From Bacteroidales bacterium (lineage in GTDB: Bacteria; Bacteroidota; Bacteroidia; Bacteroidales; WCHB1-69), in the NCBI GenBank assembly GCA_017962845.1, contig JAGCUN010000047.1, forward strand, positions 1 to 32,891: a DNA stretch of 32,891 nt, read 5' to 3'. Below are positions 5,677-13,072 of the stretch, piece after piece. The notes beneath the pieces are model-generated. The model was not told the DNA's origin and ran no database searches. It was given only the letters and a program-made list of their open reading frames with translations. A program made the position numbers and the translations under genes. Position 1 is the stretch's first letter. Every line of letters starts with the position of its first letter.

Positions 5677-5713
5677 GGGGTAAGAAAACAATCATTGATT
5701 GATAATATTTTTT

Positions 5714-6619
5714 ATGACAAGAAAAATTCTCGTTGTTTTCCTGCTGTTGTTAACCGCCGTCATGTCGGTCATGGCACAAGGCCGCCAGCAGGCGAAACTG
5801 CTGAAGAAGGCCTACAGATTGCATTCGACCGAGAAGCTGTATGAATTTTTCGACAACTGGTCGGAGGAAGTGCAGTCCAATGAAAATGAGGCAGAGAACC
5901 CGTACGTGGCGGAGGCCCACAAGGTTTTCGCCGCCTTTTACCAACCTTCGCAGACCTATCGAGATACGAATCTGCGTTTTACTTTGTATGATGAAAAACC
6001 CTATTTCATCGTGCAGGGTTCGCTTTATGAAATTCAATTGGCGGAATGCATTCTTCGCGGACAGGCTGAAATTGATTCGTTCATGGTGAGCCGTATCCGG
6101 CAGACGTATTATATGGATGACAGTTTACAGAATATGTGGATCGAACGCCACCGGAAGGAAGACTTTGAGCCGTGCTATTATAGACAAGAATGCTGGCCTC
6201 CCTTTACACATGTCACCTGGACCAAGTTGGATTCGGCCTTTTCATTTCGTCCGCCGGTACATTTTGACGGGAAAAAGGTGGTCTATCTGACCGATGGATA
6301 CAAGGAGTTGCTGAACTCCTTTCTAGGGAACTGCTATGTCGAATTGGGGGAACGCAATATTATGCAGACCGCCTTTTCCAAAGGCAAAAGCCGGAAGAGA
6401 CAAGAGTTCTTCAACCAGGCCGCACTCATATTTTACGGGCACTGGGGTGGCTATTGGGAGTATGTGACATTCCCGGAGGCATTCCGTATCGTCTTGAATA
6501 CAGAAATGAATCGTGCCATTGTTTACTTTAGCTTTATTTATGAAGGCGGCAAGGTGTACCTGGAAAAGAAAGACGGAGAATGGGTGGTGGTTGAAACCCG
6601 TTTCATTTTTCAACAATAG
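5714..6619 (+). CDS. hypothetical secreted protein, 301 aa
   Basis: The start is ATG 5714 (MTRKILVVFLLLLTAVMSVMA|Q); the in-frame TTG at 5699 adds only five residues and is not needed. A clear signal peptide spans residues 1-21. The mature protein is rich in aromatic and charged residues, with no sorting domain, repeat or catalytic motif that I recognise. It follows the FISUMP gene by 37 bp without an obvious promoter, so cotranscription is likely. It is convergent with the minus-strand gene ending at 6651; no strong terminator is seen in the 31-bp gap. Confidence 0.7.
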   Translation: MTRKILVVFLLLLTAVMSVMAQGRQQAKLLKKAYRLHSTEKLYEFFDNWSEEVQSNENEAENPYVAEAHKVFAAFYQPSQTYRDTNLRFTLYDEKPYFIVQGSLYEIQLAECILRGQAEIDSFMVSRIRQTYYMDDSLQNMWIERHRKEDFEPCYYRQECWPPFTHVTWTKLDSAFSFRPPVHFDGKKVVYLTDGYKELLNSFLGNCYVELGERNIMQTAFSKGKSRKRQEFFNQAALIFYGHWGGYWEYVTFPEAFRIVLNTEMNRAIVYFSFIYEGGKVYLEKKDGEWVVVETRFIFQQ

Positions 6620-6650
6620 CCTGACACTAGCTTTTTGGGTTAAAAGTTTT

Positions 6651-7292
6651 CTATTTCAACAGCCGTAATTCTCTCAACAATGCGGCAATACTCTGCGTGG
6701 AAACTGAATTGGATTTTATTTCAACATATTCTCCTTTTGAAGTGAAGGCCGCGGCTATGTCGCTTTCGACTTGCTTTCTGGTGACCTCGAGGGCATCCTC
6801 AGAATCTCCACGATAATAGGTGGTGTACTTTTGAATCAATTCGCTTTCGCGCTCAGGGTCATCACCGTCAAGTTGATCATACACCATTTCAAAATCAATA
6901 GTGTAGTAAAATTCAACTACCGTGTTGAATTGCTGATTTAAGCGATAAACCGTCGTATAATAGATACCGCCACCACCAAAATCATTATAAAGGAGACCAC
7001 TGCGCGGGATATACAGAATGGCGAAATCGCCGAGATCCTGTTTCAACACTTTGCCATTCTGCACCGACAAAATGCAATTACCCTCATATAAATAGCTACC
7101 ATACAACACCAATTCAGGGATGTCGTCCGCATCAAGATAGATGTATTCCCAACTTCCGTAACCATCAATTAATTCATCGTATGTCAATACGTTTTTGATA
7201 TAATCGCCATACAGCTTTTGGTAATTGGCCTCCTGCGCATTTCCAACAAGAAAAGAGATAGCCAATCCCAATAATAATATTATCCGCTTCAT
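6651..7292 (-). CDS. hypothetical secreted protein with DxDxxPEL motif
   Basis: 213 residues with signal peptide MKRIILLLGLAISFLVGNA|Q. The segment YLDADDIPELVLYG (residues 52-65) is the acidic calcium-loop-like motif seen in many exported proteins of gut bacteria (D-x-D-x-x-PEL). The rest predicts mixed beta structure and is unassigned. The gene lies 47 bp downstream of a tiny lipoprotein gene on the same strand and probably shares its promoter (7504-7511). Confidence 0.7.
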   Translation of the reverse strand: MKRIILLLGLAISFLVGNAQEANYQKLYGDYIKNVLTYDELIDGYGSWEYIYLDADDIPELVLYGSYLYEGNCILSVQNGKVLKQDLGDFAILYIPRSGLLYNDFGGGGIYYTTVYRLNQQFNTVVEFYYTIDFEMVYDQLDGDDPERESELIQKYTTYYRGDSEDALEVTRKQVESDIAAAFTSKGEYVEIKSNSVSTQSIAALLRELRLLK

Positions 7293-7339
7293 TTGTCTTG
7301 TTTCGTGTTAAACCCTTGATTTTGCGAGACTTCCCGAAC

Positions 7340-7459
7340 TTATCGCCACGGGATTTTTGTTGAGCTTGCAACAGGCAGCTGCAAACTGTCACCATTTTGG
7401 TTGCAAGAAACGCAAAATACCAGGCCAATAGACATTAAAATATACGATAACTTTTTCAT
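7340..7459 (-). CDS. small lipoprotein, 39 aa
   Basis: Minus-strand ATG at 7459. MKKLSYILMSIGLVFCVSC gives a short signal peptide and a lipobox-like LVFCVSC with Cys19 as lipidation site. A 20-residue tail (NQNGDSLQLPVASSTKIPWR) follows. No known family. It lies 45 nt downstream of the TATATTTG box and 47 bp ahead of the 213-aa secreted protein gene. Confidence 0.55.
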   Translation of the reverse strand: MKKLSYILMSIGLVFCVSCNQNGDSLQLPVASSTKIPWR

Positions 7460-7503
7460 AATGAGTAAAATAAATTGATAATAAAAAATATTTTTTCTAT
7501 TGG

Positions 7504-7511
7504 CAAATATA
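7504..7511 (-). promoter_or_regulatory. -7 promoter box TATATTTG (minus)
   Basis: The plus strand reads CAAATATA. It is placed correctly for the 39-aa lipoprotein gene and the downstream secreted-protein gene. Confidence 0.6.
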
Positions 7512-7532
7512 AAAAAATGTTGAAATAATCGG

Positions 7533-8642
7533 CTATCGCAACAATTGGGGATTGTTGGTGGAGTATTCTCGTAATGTGAACTTGTTGAATTGGTTCATCC
7601 GCACATCCTTTCCTTGCTCCACTTCCAGGGGTTCAAGTCTCAAAAACTCTATCGTATTTCCCGATGTGCGGGAGTCGGCACCATACGAGGAGTGAAGGAT
7701 GTACGAGAGATAGAAGAGATTCTTGGCCATGTATTCATCCAAATAATACTCCTTGCGAACTTGATACTGATTGTTCCAATTGGCCTCCGCATTGAGTACG
7801 ATCGGCTGGTCTTGGATAATCCGCTCACGCACCTCAAAGATGCTGAGCATCTGCTGGTTATCATCCATCACGTAGGCCTCGTTGGTGGGGTCGATCCACA
7901 GCCATTTGCCCAACTGCGCAGAATAGACTTCGTTGATGACATGGCAATCGTCGTAGTAATTCCGGGGCATGCAGGTGACCACACGCGAGCGGATGCCCAA
8001 CGCCAAGTAGCATTCGTTGGCAAAGAGCGCCAAACCGCGGCAGTTCACCCCTCTCTTCTGGGCAAATTGGGCAATCGTCTCCGCATTTCTCGCTGTTGGG
8101 GGCAATCCGGCGCTACCATTGTGCCGGATTGTCTGATGCACCCAATGCAGCACATTCAGTATCCGGGTCACCTCATCACCCGTACCGGCCACAGAATCCA
8201 AGTTGTACTTCAGCCGCAGCGACTGCAACTCGGGGGCATCGGCCGACTGGTAGGTGAACGCCGGGATGTTGCGCTGCTGCGAAACATCAAAAGTTTTGCC
8301 TTCACGCAACGTGTCTATGTAGTACGGAAGTGCGACAAAATCCACAAAGCTGACCCGTCTTTTCCGGATGACGACCAATCTTGTGCATTGGGAACTGTTG
8401 TACTCGTATCTGAATTTTGCAGTGTCAATATCGGTGCAATAGAGGAATGTTTTCCCGTCATCCCACTTCCTGCAGGGGACCTCGTCGTGGTGAATGTTGC
8501 GAGAGAACCAGAAATCGCCATCGGCAAACAGTGTGCAGCGATCCTTGTTGGCAAAGACAGTATCTACAATGACAAACTGTTGCGCAAAGGCTGTGCAAGT
8601 ACTTATAAAAAGAATGACCAATAAGATAACTTGTTTTTTCAT
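7533..8642 (-). CDS. secreted transglutaminase-like protein, 369 aa
   Basis: The start is the ATG at 8642 (MKKQVILLVILFISTCTAFA|Q); a longer GTG/TTG reading would begin upstream of the expected transcript start. Signal peptide residues 1-20. The transglutaminase/protease-like core shows the full Cys-His-Asp set: Cys201 in GVNCRGLALFAN, His234 in DDCHVINEVY, Asp251 in WLWIDPTNEAY. Residues 22-150 are an unassigned N-terminal region with DFVALPYYIDTLREG. Members may crosslink or cleave peptides in the periplasm or at the surface; the substrate is unknown. The antisense frame across this gene is a shadow. Confidence 0.85.
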   Translation of the reverse strand: MKKQVILLVILFISTCTAFAQQFVIVDTVFANKDRCTLFADGDFWFSRNIHHDEVPCRKWDDGKTFLYCTDIDTAKFRYEYNSSQCTRLVVIRKRRVSFVDFVALPYYIDTLREGKTFDVSQQRNIPAFTYQSADAPELQSLRLKYNLDSVAGTGDEVTRILNVLHWVHQTIRHNGSAGLPPTARNAETIAQFAQKRGVNCRGLALFANECYLALGIRSRVVTCMPRNYYDDCHVINEVYSAQLGKWLWIDPTNEAYVMDDNQQMLSIFEVRERIIQDQPIVLNAEANWNNQYQVRKEYYLDEYMAKNLFYLSYILHSSYGADSRTSGNTIEFLRLEPLEVEQGKDVRMNQFNKFTLREYSTNNPQLLR

Positions 8643-8715
8643 AGGCGTCAAGGTGTGATAACTGATATTTTTGCCAACATCCCAGACTTTTCTAGGCTGA
8701 AAAAAATTGGCGCGG

Positions 8716-8723
8716 CAAAGGTA
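8716..8723 (-). promoter_or_regulatory. -7 promoter box TACCTTTG (minus)
   Basis: The plus strand reads CAAAGGTA. It would give a ~70-nt leader before the transglutaminase-like gene at 8642 and excludes the longer N-terminus. Confidence 0.6.
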
Positions 8724-8813
8724 CATATTATTTTTTCATACCCAACAGAACAGTGATATTATTTTGCTAAAAAAATATTTTTTAAATTCTGCGAATTATT
8801 CAAATTATTTTGC

Positions 8814-8821
8814 TACTTTTG
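8814..8821 (+). promoter_or_regulatory. -7 promoter box TACTTTTG
   Basis: Followed by CAAATTATTC. It lies 28 nt upstream of the 20-codon ORF at 8850; with the terminator at 8942-8980 it defines a transcript of roughly 150 nt. Confidence 0.65.
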
Positions 8822-8849
8822 CAAATTATTCAGTGAAACAAAATTTATC

Positions 8850-8912
8850 ATGAAAAAATTGCTGTTAGGACTACTGCTGATCACACTTTTTTTGATAGGA
8901 TTGTTGAGTTGA
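8850..8912 (+). CDS. 20-aa hydrophobic peptide
   Basis: MKK followed by an almost uninterrupted Leu/Ile/Gly stretch ending LIGLLS and a TGA. The layout is that of a lipoprotein signal peptide whose lipobox Cys codon (TGC/TGT) reads TGA; the next codons are Ser and Cys. It could be a broken lipoprotein gene, a genuine membrane micropeptide, or the leader of a small RNA. A promoter and a hairpin terminator frame it closely. Confidence 0.4.
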   Translation: MKKLLLGLLLITLFLIGLLS

Positions 8913-8941
8913 AGTTGTTTGTAATTAATGTTTTGGTTGCG

Positions 8942-8980
8942 AAACAGGGAGGACCCCTCACGGGGACTTTCCTGTTTTTT
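8942..8980 (+). terminator. rho-independent terminator
   Basis: AAACAGG (8942-8948) pairs with CCTGTTT (8971-8977), with an inner CCCC/GGGG pair, followed by a T-run to 8980. It ends the short transcript that starts after 8821. Confidence 0.75.
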
Positions 8981-9055
8981 GACTGTATGCTGTGCGCTTC
9001 TCGATAATCTTGTGGGTTTGTGAGAAGACACAATTAGTCTTTAATTAATAATTAA

Positions 9056-9544
9056 TAGTTAATAATTAATAATTATTTTACTTTATATGAAATATTATCA
9101 GGATAGTTACGTTGTTGTTTTGTTAATTATACAACAATGAAAAGAAGTGTTATTCAAGAGAAATCGTATGCTTTTGCCATACGAATTGTGAAGCTGTACA
9201 AACTGCTGACCACTGATCGCAAAGAGTTTGTTCTGTCAAAGCAGTGTCTCAGGAGCGGCACCGCCATCGGTGCATTGGTGGCCGAAGGAGTATACGGACA
9301 ATCAAATGCTGACTTCCTCAGCAAAATGAACATCGCTCTAAAAGAAGCCAACGAGACGTTGTATTGGGTGGAACTTCTTAAAGATACGGGATATATATCA
9401 GATGTAGAATTTGATTCCATTCACCCCGACATAACAGAACTTGTCAAGCTGCTGTCAAGCATTGTTAAAACAACCAGAACTAAAATTGGCAAGTAGCCCC
9501 ATCAAACTATCAATTATCAACTATCAATTATTAATTATTAACTA
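9056..9544. repeat. 19-bp inverted repeats flanking a gene
   Basis: TAGTTAATAATTAATAATT (9056-9074) and its exact reverse complement at 9526-9544 enclose the four-helix-bundle gene with about 60 bp on the left and 30 bp on the right. Each arm is embedded in longer ATTAATT-type AT repeats. This resembles a small non-autonomous element, though low-complexity AT arms can arise by chance. No clear target-site duplication was identified. Confidence 0.55.
9137..9496 (+). CDS. four-helix-bundle protein (S23/IVP family)
   Basis: 119 residues matching the four-helix-bundle family first known from 23S rRNA intervening sequences. Family features: YAFAIRIVKLYKLL, SKQCLRSGTAIGALVAEG, DFLSKMNIALKEANETLYWVELL. 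The fold forms pentameric barrels in homologues and relates to the Avd accessory protein of diversity-generating retroelements, but no reverse transcriptase is present here. The start region is unusual: TTGTTGT (9112-9118) pairs with ACAACAA (9131-9137), which reaches the A of the ATG and could limit initiation. The gene sits inside 19-bp inverted repeats. Confidence 0.85.
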   Translation: MKRSVIQEKSYAFAIRIVKLYKLLTTDRKEFVLSKQCLRSGTAIGALVAEGVYGQSNADFLSKMNIALKEANETLYWVELLKDTGYISDVEFDSIHPDITELVKLLSSIVKTTRTKIGK

Positions 9545-9620
9545 TTAACTATCCACTCCCCCCCGCCCCTGATTTTATGGACCATTTCAACAAAACCCTT
9601 GTTTATTTAAAATTAAATCG

Positions 9621-9628
9621 TATATTTG
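9621..9628 (+). promoter_or_regulatory. -7 promoter box TATATTTG
   Basis: Followed by CCCCCAAAATT, 36 nt upstream of the T9SS cargo gene at 9665. Confidence 0.7.
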
Positions 9629-9664
9629 CCCCCAAAATTTAATATTAACTAAACCCCTTTTTTT

Positions 9665-10615
9665 ATGAAAAAGTTATACGCAATTTGTCAGGTTTTTTGT
9701 GCAATATTTCTGATGAGCTTCCTCGTCGGTACCGTTTCTGCACAAATCGTGGTCACCAACGGCAACCCGTACACCACCGGTTTTGAAAACGGTCTTGAAG
9801 ATTGGACTACCCAGGCCAACGTCGGCACAGATGTGTGGAGCAGCATCGTGGGCGAACATCATGCCGGTAGCAGAAGTGTGACCTACTCCAGCTCGCTCTT
9901 CGGCGACTTCCTCAACATCGGCCAGGGCAGCGACGATCCCCTGACCATCATCATGCAGCTGATGTCGATGATGACTCAGTTGCAAAACTTGGGAAGCGAA
10001 TCCGCCTACCTCATCTCCCCGGTAATGGACCTCGGCGGCACGAGCGACCAGGCCACCCTCACCTTCTTCCGTAAGCAAACTTCCATGATGACTACCCAGA
10101 TCCTCTACGTGATGTACCGCACCTCACCTTCCGCACAGTGGATGAACCTCCAGCAGTATACCAACACCACCGACTGGACGCAGGAAACGATAACACTGCC
10201 CTTCCCCTCTTCCACCTACCAGGTGGCCTTTATGGGACTTTTCAATGCGGAAAATATGGGCAATGATATTGACATCATGGATTTTATGGATCCTGATGCC
10301 ATGACCAACTTCTCCAGCGACATCTTCATTGACGACATCACCATCACCTCCACCAGCAATACCGGTGTCAGCGAGCACAGCAACCTGCTCTCCATCTCTC
10401 CCAACCCCACCTCCGACATCGTGCGCTGCGACCTCAATGGTCTCAACAACGTGCGCCTGCAGGTGCTCGACATCTACGGCAAACTGCTGATGGAACAGAC
10501 GGTCACCAACTCCGCTGCCGAAATCGACCTTTCCGACAAGGCCTCCGGCGTTTACTTCCTGCGTGTGGTGGATGGCCACAACGTGCTCACCACCCAGAAG
10601 GTGATTCGCCAATAA
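9665..10615 (+). CDS. T9SS cargo, cleaved-adhesin/choice-of-anchor J-like
   Basis: 316 residues. Signal peptide 1-26 (ending VSA|Q). Residues ~38-230 look like the jelly-roll of cleaved-adhesin or choice-of-anchor J domains: TTGFENGLEDWTT near the start, SESAYLISPVMDLGG at 111-125, TLTFFRK, and IFIDDITIT near the end. Residues ~240-316 form a type A T9SS sorting domain (LLSISPNPTSDIVR, LDIYGKLL, GVYFLRVVDG, TQKVIRQ). The product is therefore expected to cross the outer membrane by the Por system and be cell-surface attached or released. It carries an unusual Met-rich stretch (IIMQLMSMMTQLQ, 95-107). Monocistronic by promoter spacing. Confidence 0.85.
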   Translation: MKKLYAICQVFCAIFLMSFLVGTVSAQIVVTNGNPYTTGFENGLEDWTTQANVGTDVWSSIVGEHHAGSRSVTYSSSLFGDFLNIGQGSDDPLTIIMQLMSMMTQLQNLGSESAYLISPVMDLGGTSDQATLTFFRKQTSMMTTQILYVMYRTSPSAQWMNLQQYTNTTDWTQETITLPFPSSTYQVAFMGLFNAENMGNDIDIMDFMDPDAMTNFSSDIFIDDITITSTSNTGVSEHSNLLSISPNPTSDIVRCDLNGLNNVRLQVLDIYGKLLMEQTVTNSAAEIDLSDKASGVYFLRVVDGHNVLTTQKVIRQ

Positions 10616-10715
10616 GCCATTCTGTCTCAACGCTTTTCTTATCGTAAAATAAGTCGACTCGGATTTTTTCGAGTTGAGGTGGCTGATTTTGTCGATTTGA
10701 ATGGTGAATTTATCG

Positions 10716-10723
10716 TAATTTTG
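10716..10723 (+). promoter_or_regulatory. -7 promoter box TAATTTTG
   Basis: Followed by CAGCAG, 24 nt upstream of the DUF3298 lipoprotein gene. Confidence 0.65.
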
Positions 10724-10747
10724 CAGCAGTATTTAAACTAATGTGGT

Positions 10748-11686
10748 ATGAGAAAATATTCATTGGGATTCGCCGGTCTTTTCATGACGTTGGGACTTTT
10801 GTTATCTTCCTGTAACAGAGACAATAATCCGCAAAACACACAGAATCTAACCGCAAACAAAGAAGCAGAGACAGCAATCACTACAGAGTTTGCGACCTTC
10901 AAGGCAAAAGAAGCAAACGATTTTTGCAGTGTGGAGCTCACCATAGACTACCCCACAAAGGGAGAGCTGGTGTTTTTGGATTCCGTGAGGAGTTGGATCA
11001 ACAACTACTTAAGCAGAGACGCTTTTAGCTGGGAAGATGGCAAATTAAAGAAGTATAGAGGCGATTTGTCTGACGGGGAAAAGCTCGTGAAGCATTATGC
11101 AAAGTCGCAGCTGAAAACTGATTTCGACGAAGACGAAAAGGAATTTCTCAGGGAGATGGGAACGGGCTATGAATGCTCTCACACCGCCAATGCGACATTT
11201 AAAGGGGAGCAGATTACGAGCATGCTTCTTACCACCTATTTGTATTCGGGAGGTGCCCATGGCGGCATTATCAGTGAGACAGCTACTTTTAATAACAACA
11301 GCGGCAAGCGAATCGGCTGGGAAATTTTCAAGGACAAAAGGAAGGTAAAGGCTCATATCGTGAAGGGGCTGATGAAATACTTTGAGGTGAACGACAAGCA
11401 GTCGTTGGAAGAGTGTTTGTTACTCACACTGGAAGAGTTGCCTTTGCCGGCCACGATGCCTTACTTTAGTGAGCAGGGGGTGGTGTTGCTGTACGACCAA
11501 TACGAGATAGCGCCCTACGCTGCGGGCACGCCGATGGATGTCATCACCTGGAAAGAGTGTGAGGACTATCTGGCGCCCGAGTTTTGGGAGATGATCAAGA
11601 ACGATGTGGAGCAAACGTCCACGAAAAAGGCATCCACGAAGAAGCGCAAGAGGGATGTTCTTAACAATCCACGAATGATGCAATAA
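10748..11686 (+). CDS. RsiV/DUF3298-family lipoprotein, 312 aa
   Basis: The lipoprotein signal ends LLLSSC with Cys22. The body matches the DUF3298 (RsiV-type) fold: a beta-rich N-terminal half, then YLYSGGAHGG at 165-173 and GVVLLYDQYEIAPYAAG at 244-260, both hallmark segments of the family. A basic tail (KKASTKKRKR, 293-302) is an added feature. In Gram-positives the family includes a lysozyme-sensing anti-sigma factor; in Bacteroidota most members are outer-membrane or periplasmic lipoproteins of unknown role. It has its own promoter, and no sigma factor is adjacent, so a signalling role is not supported here. Confidence 0.8.
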   Translation: MRKYSLGFAGLFMTLGLLLSSCNRDNNPQNTQNLTANKEAETAITTEFATFKAKEANDFCSVELTIDYPTKGELVFLDSVRSWINNYLSRDAFSWEDGKLKKYRGDLSDGEKLVKHYAKSQLKTDFDEDEKEFLREMGTGYECSHTANATFKGEQITSMLLTTYLYSGGAHGGIISETATFNNNSGKRIGWEIFKDKRKVKAHIVKGLMKYFEVNDKQSLEECLLLTLEELPLPATMPYFSEQGVVLLYDQYEIAPYAAGTPMDVITWKECEDYLAPEFWEMIKNDVEQTSTKKASTKKRKRDVLNNPRMMQ

Positions 11687-11812
11687 AGTTCGGAATTTCC
11701 CTATACATATAATATATGTACTAGTCGGGGATTTTATTCTGTTATTTTATTAATTATTTCAGCAGAAATGTAATTTTTTTCTGCGAATACAGAATTTGTG
11801 TTATTTTTTTCG

Positions 11813-11820
11813 TATTTTTG
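11813..11820 (+). promoter_or_regulatory. -7 promoter box TATTTTTG
   Basis: Starts the ~100-nt leader of the protease/membrane/NTPase operon. Upstream DNA (11687-11812) is AT-rich and includes a TACATATA/TATATGTA palindrome and a GCAGAAA/TTTCTGC hairpin. Confidence 0.7.
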
Positions 11821-11924
11821 CCGCGTCAATTCCTCAGGGTTTGTTTAACGGACTTCGCAAGGTCTGAGGAGCTGGCAAAAGGAAAAAAGAGTATGAATAG
11901 AAGTCCGGTGACAGAAATAGAACG
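11821..11924 (+). ncRNA. structured leader RNA, possible pseudoknot (copy A)
   Basis: CCTCAG (11832-11837) pairs with CTGAGG (11864-11869). Inside that loop, CGGACTTC (11849-11856) is the exact complement of GAAGTCCG (11900-11907) downstream, giving an H-type pseudoknot. It shares GGACTTCGCAA, the later TGGCAA and near-identical spacings with the leader at 18605-18703. The last base directly precedes the first ATG of the operon. No known riboswitch class was recognised. Confidence 0.5.
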
Positions 11925-12914
11925 ATGAGCGACCTCCTCCCGTATGACGATGATACTTTCAAATTGTTTTACAACATTGCGGTTACTTTAAATCGAAAAA
12001 TCAACAGCCTAAAAATCTCTGATTTCAAAACCATTGATAATTTACCCAAATGTCAAGATGATTCATGGGTTAACACTGAATATCGCAAGGCAAAGGGTTG
12101 TCTCACAATTGACGCAAAATGTTTAGTTGAAACACCCCCTAAATACTTCGGCAAAGTAAATTTTGTATTTGTTTATAGCAACTGTGGTGATACTGTTACA
12201 GCACCCTGCGCGTTTTTTGACGACCCTAATTCCCAATTAGATGATTCAAAGGAAAAGCTCAGCTTCAATACGTATTTTTATCTGACTAATTGCGATGGTA
12301 CATTTCTGTTCATTACTGAAAACGGCGACCATCCCATAGCAACAATCGTTCACGAACTCACACATTCTTATGACTGTTTTATAGCCCGTAAAGATGGCAC
12401 GGATGACAGCGCCACACATAACAAGACAGAAGATGCAAAAAATTACATATACCATAAATACAAAATAAGCAGAACAGCTCCCCTAAGTGATTCAGAAGTT
12501 GATGAATTGATATCTAACTATTTAGAAGCATTATATTTTTCAATGAAGACTGAAAAAAACGCACACATCGCGCAATATAAGGCTGTATGTGAATTACGGG
12601 CAAAAGGATGTGTGAGCAATGGTTGTTTAACCAATTTATCTTCGAGAATAGAACAAATATTAGAGAGATTAGAAGAATCAGAGGAATTGATAAAAACCAA
12701 CCTAAAATCCATCAAGGAACATTTCGATAAAATGGAATTAGGCTCAATATTCAGTGATTCTTATACAAAGGCAACAGATGAAGAAATAGTGAATGACATC
12801 ACCACGATTCTAAGAAAAGATTTACAAGAAATTACAAGTGCATTCGAATCAATAAGGATCGACTATAAAATTCAGGGTGTTCCTTCGCAGGTGGCTAATT
12901 ACCTTAATATGTAG
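11925..12914 (+). CDS. putative zinc metalloprotease-like protein, 329 aa
   Basis: No signal peptide or membrane segment. HELTHSYD at residues 143-150 is a zincin HExxH motif (His143, Glu144, His147). Downstream, LEALYFSMKTEKNAHIAQ (200-217) resembles the second motif of phage and plasmid zincins of the pattern LYY..P.E..AR, making Glu210 a candidate third zinc ligand. The C-terminal third (235-320) is helical with a coiled-coil-like ILERLEESEELIKTNLKSI. First gene of a three-gene AT-rich block, behind a structured leader. No named family is recognised; a cytoplasmic protease effector is an inference. Confidence 0.65.
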   Translation: MSDLLPYDDDTFKLFYNIAVTLNRKINSLKISDFKTIDNLPKCQDDSWVNTEYRKAKGCLTIDAKCLVETPPKYFGKVNFVFVYSNCGDTVTAPCAFFDDPNSQLDDSKEKLSFNTYFYLTNCDGTFLFITENGDHPIATIVHELTHSYDCFIARKDGTDDSATHNKTEDAKNYIYHKYKISRTAPLSDSEVDELISNYLEALYFSMKTEKNAHIAQYKAVCELRAKGCVSNGCLTNLSSRIEQILERLEESEELIKTNLKSIKEHFDKMELGSIFSDSYTKATDEEIVNDITTILRKDLQEITSAFESIRIDYKIQGVPSQVANYLNM

Positions 12915-12933
12915 GAGTTGTAATTCTTCAGAA

Positions 12934-12956
12934 TTCTCAAACCTTACTTTTGAGAA
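12934..12956 (+). promoter_or_regulatory. hairpin overlapping a TACTTTTG box
   Basis: TTCTCAAA (12934-12941) pairs with TTTGAGAA (12949-12956), and the right arm overlaps TACTTTTG (12945-12952). It may be a partial terminator of the first gene, an internal promoter for genes two and three, or both. The 158-bp gap to 13073 contains nothing else notable. Confidence 0.4.
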
Positions 12957-13072
12957 ACTCCCCACCCTATTCAACCGCCTCAAGCTTATAACGAAATAAT
13001 CAAAACAATCGGTGGTTCGTGCAAAATACTATTCACTAACCTCTAAAAAAGAATAATTAATACACAAATGAA

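Noticed and set aside
7590..8624. 344-codon plus-strand frame
   Set aside because: It lies wholly antisense to the transglutaminase-like gene, which has a signal peptide, catalytic triad and promoter. The antisense product has no recognisable feature.
9137..9496. Diversity-generating retroelement accessory gene (avd)
   Set aside because: The fold is related, but no reverse transcriptase or template/variable repeat pair was seen nearby.
11821..11924. Known riboswitch (SAM-II, preQ1, cobalamin, THF, c-di-GMP) or tmRNA/6S RNA
   Set aside because: The pseudoknot layout recalls SAM-II and preQ1 types, but the conserved bases of these classes are not present. It is kept as an unassigned structured leader.
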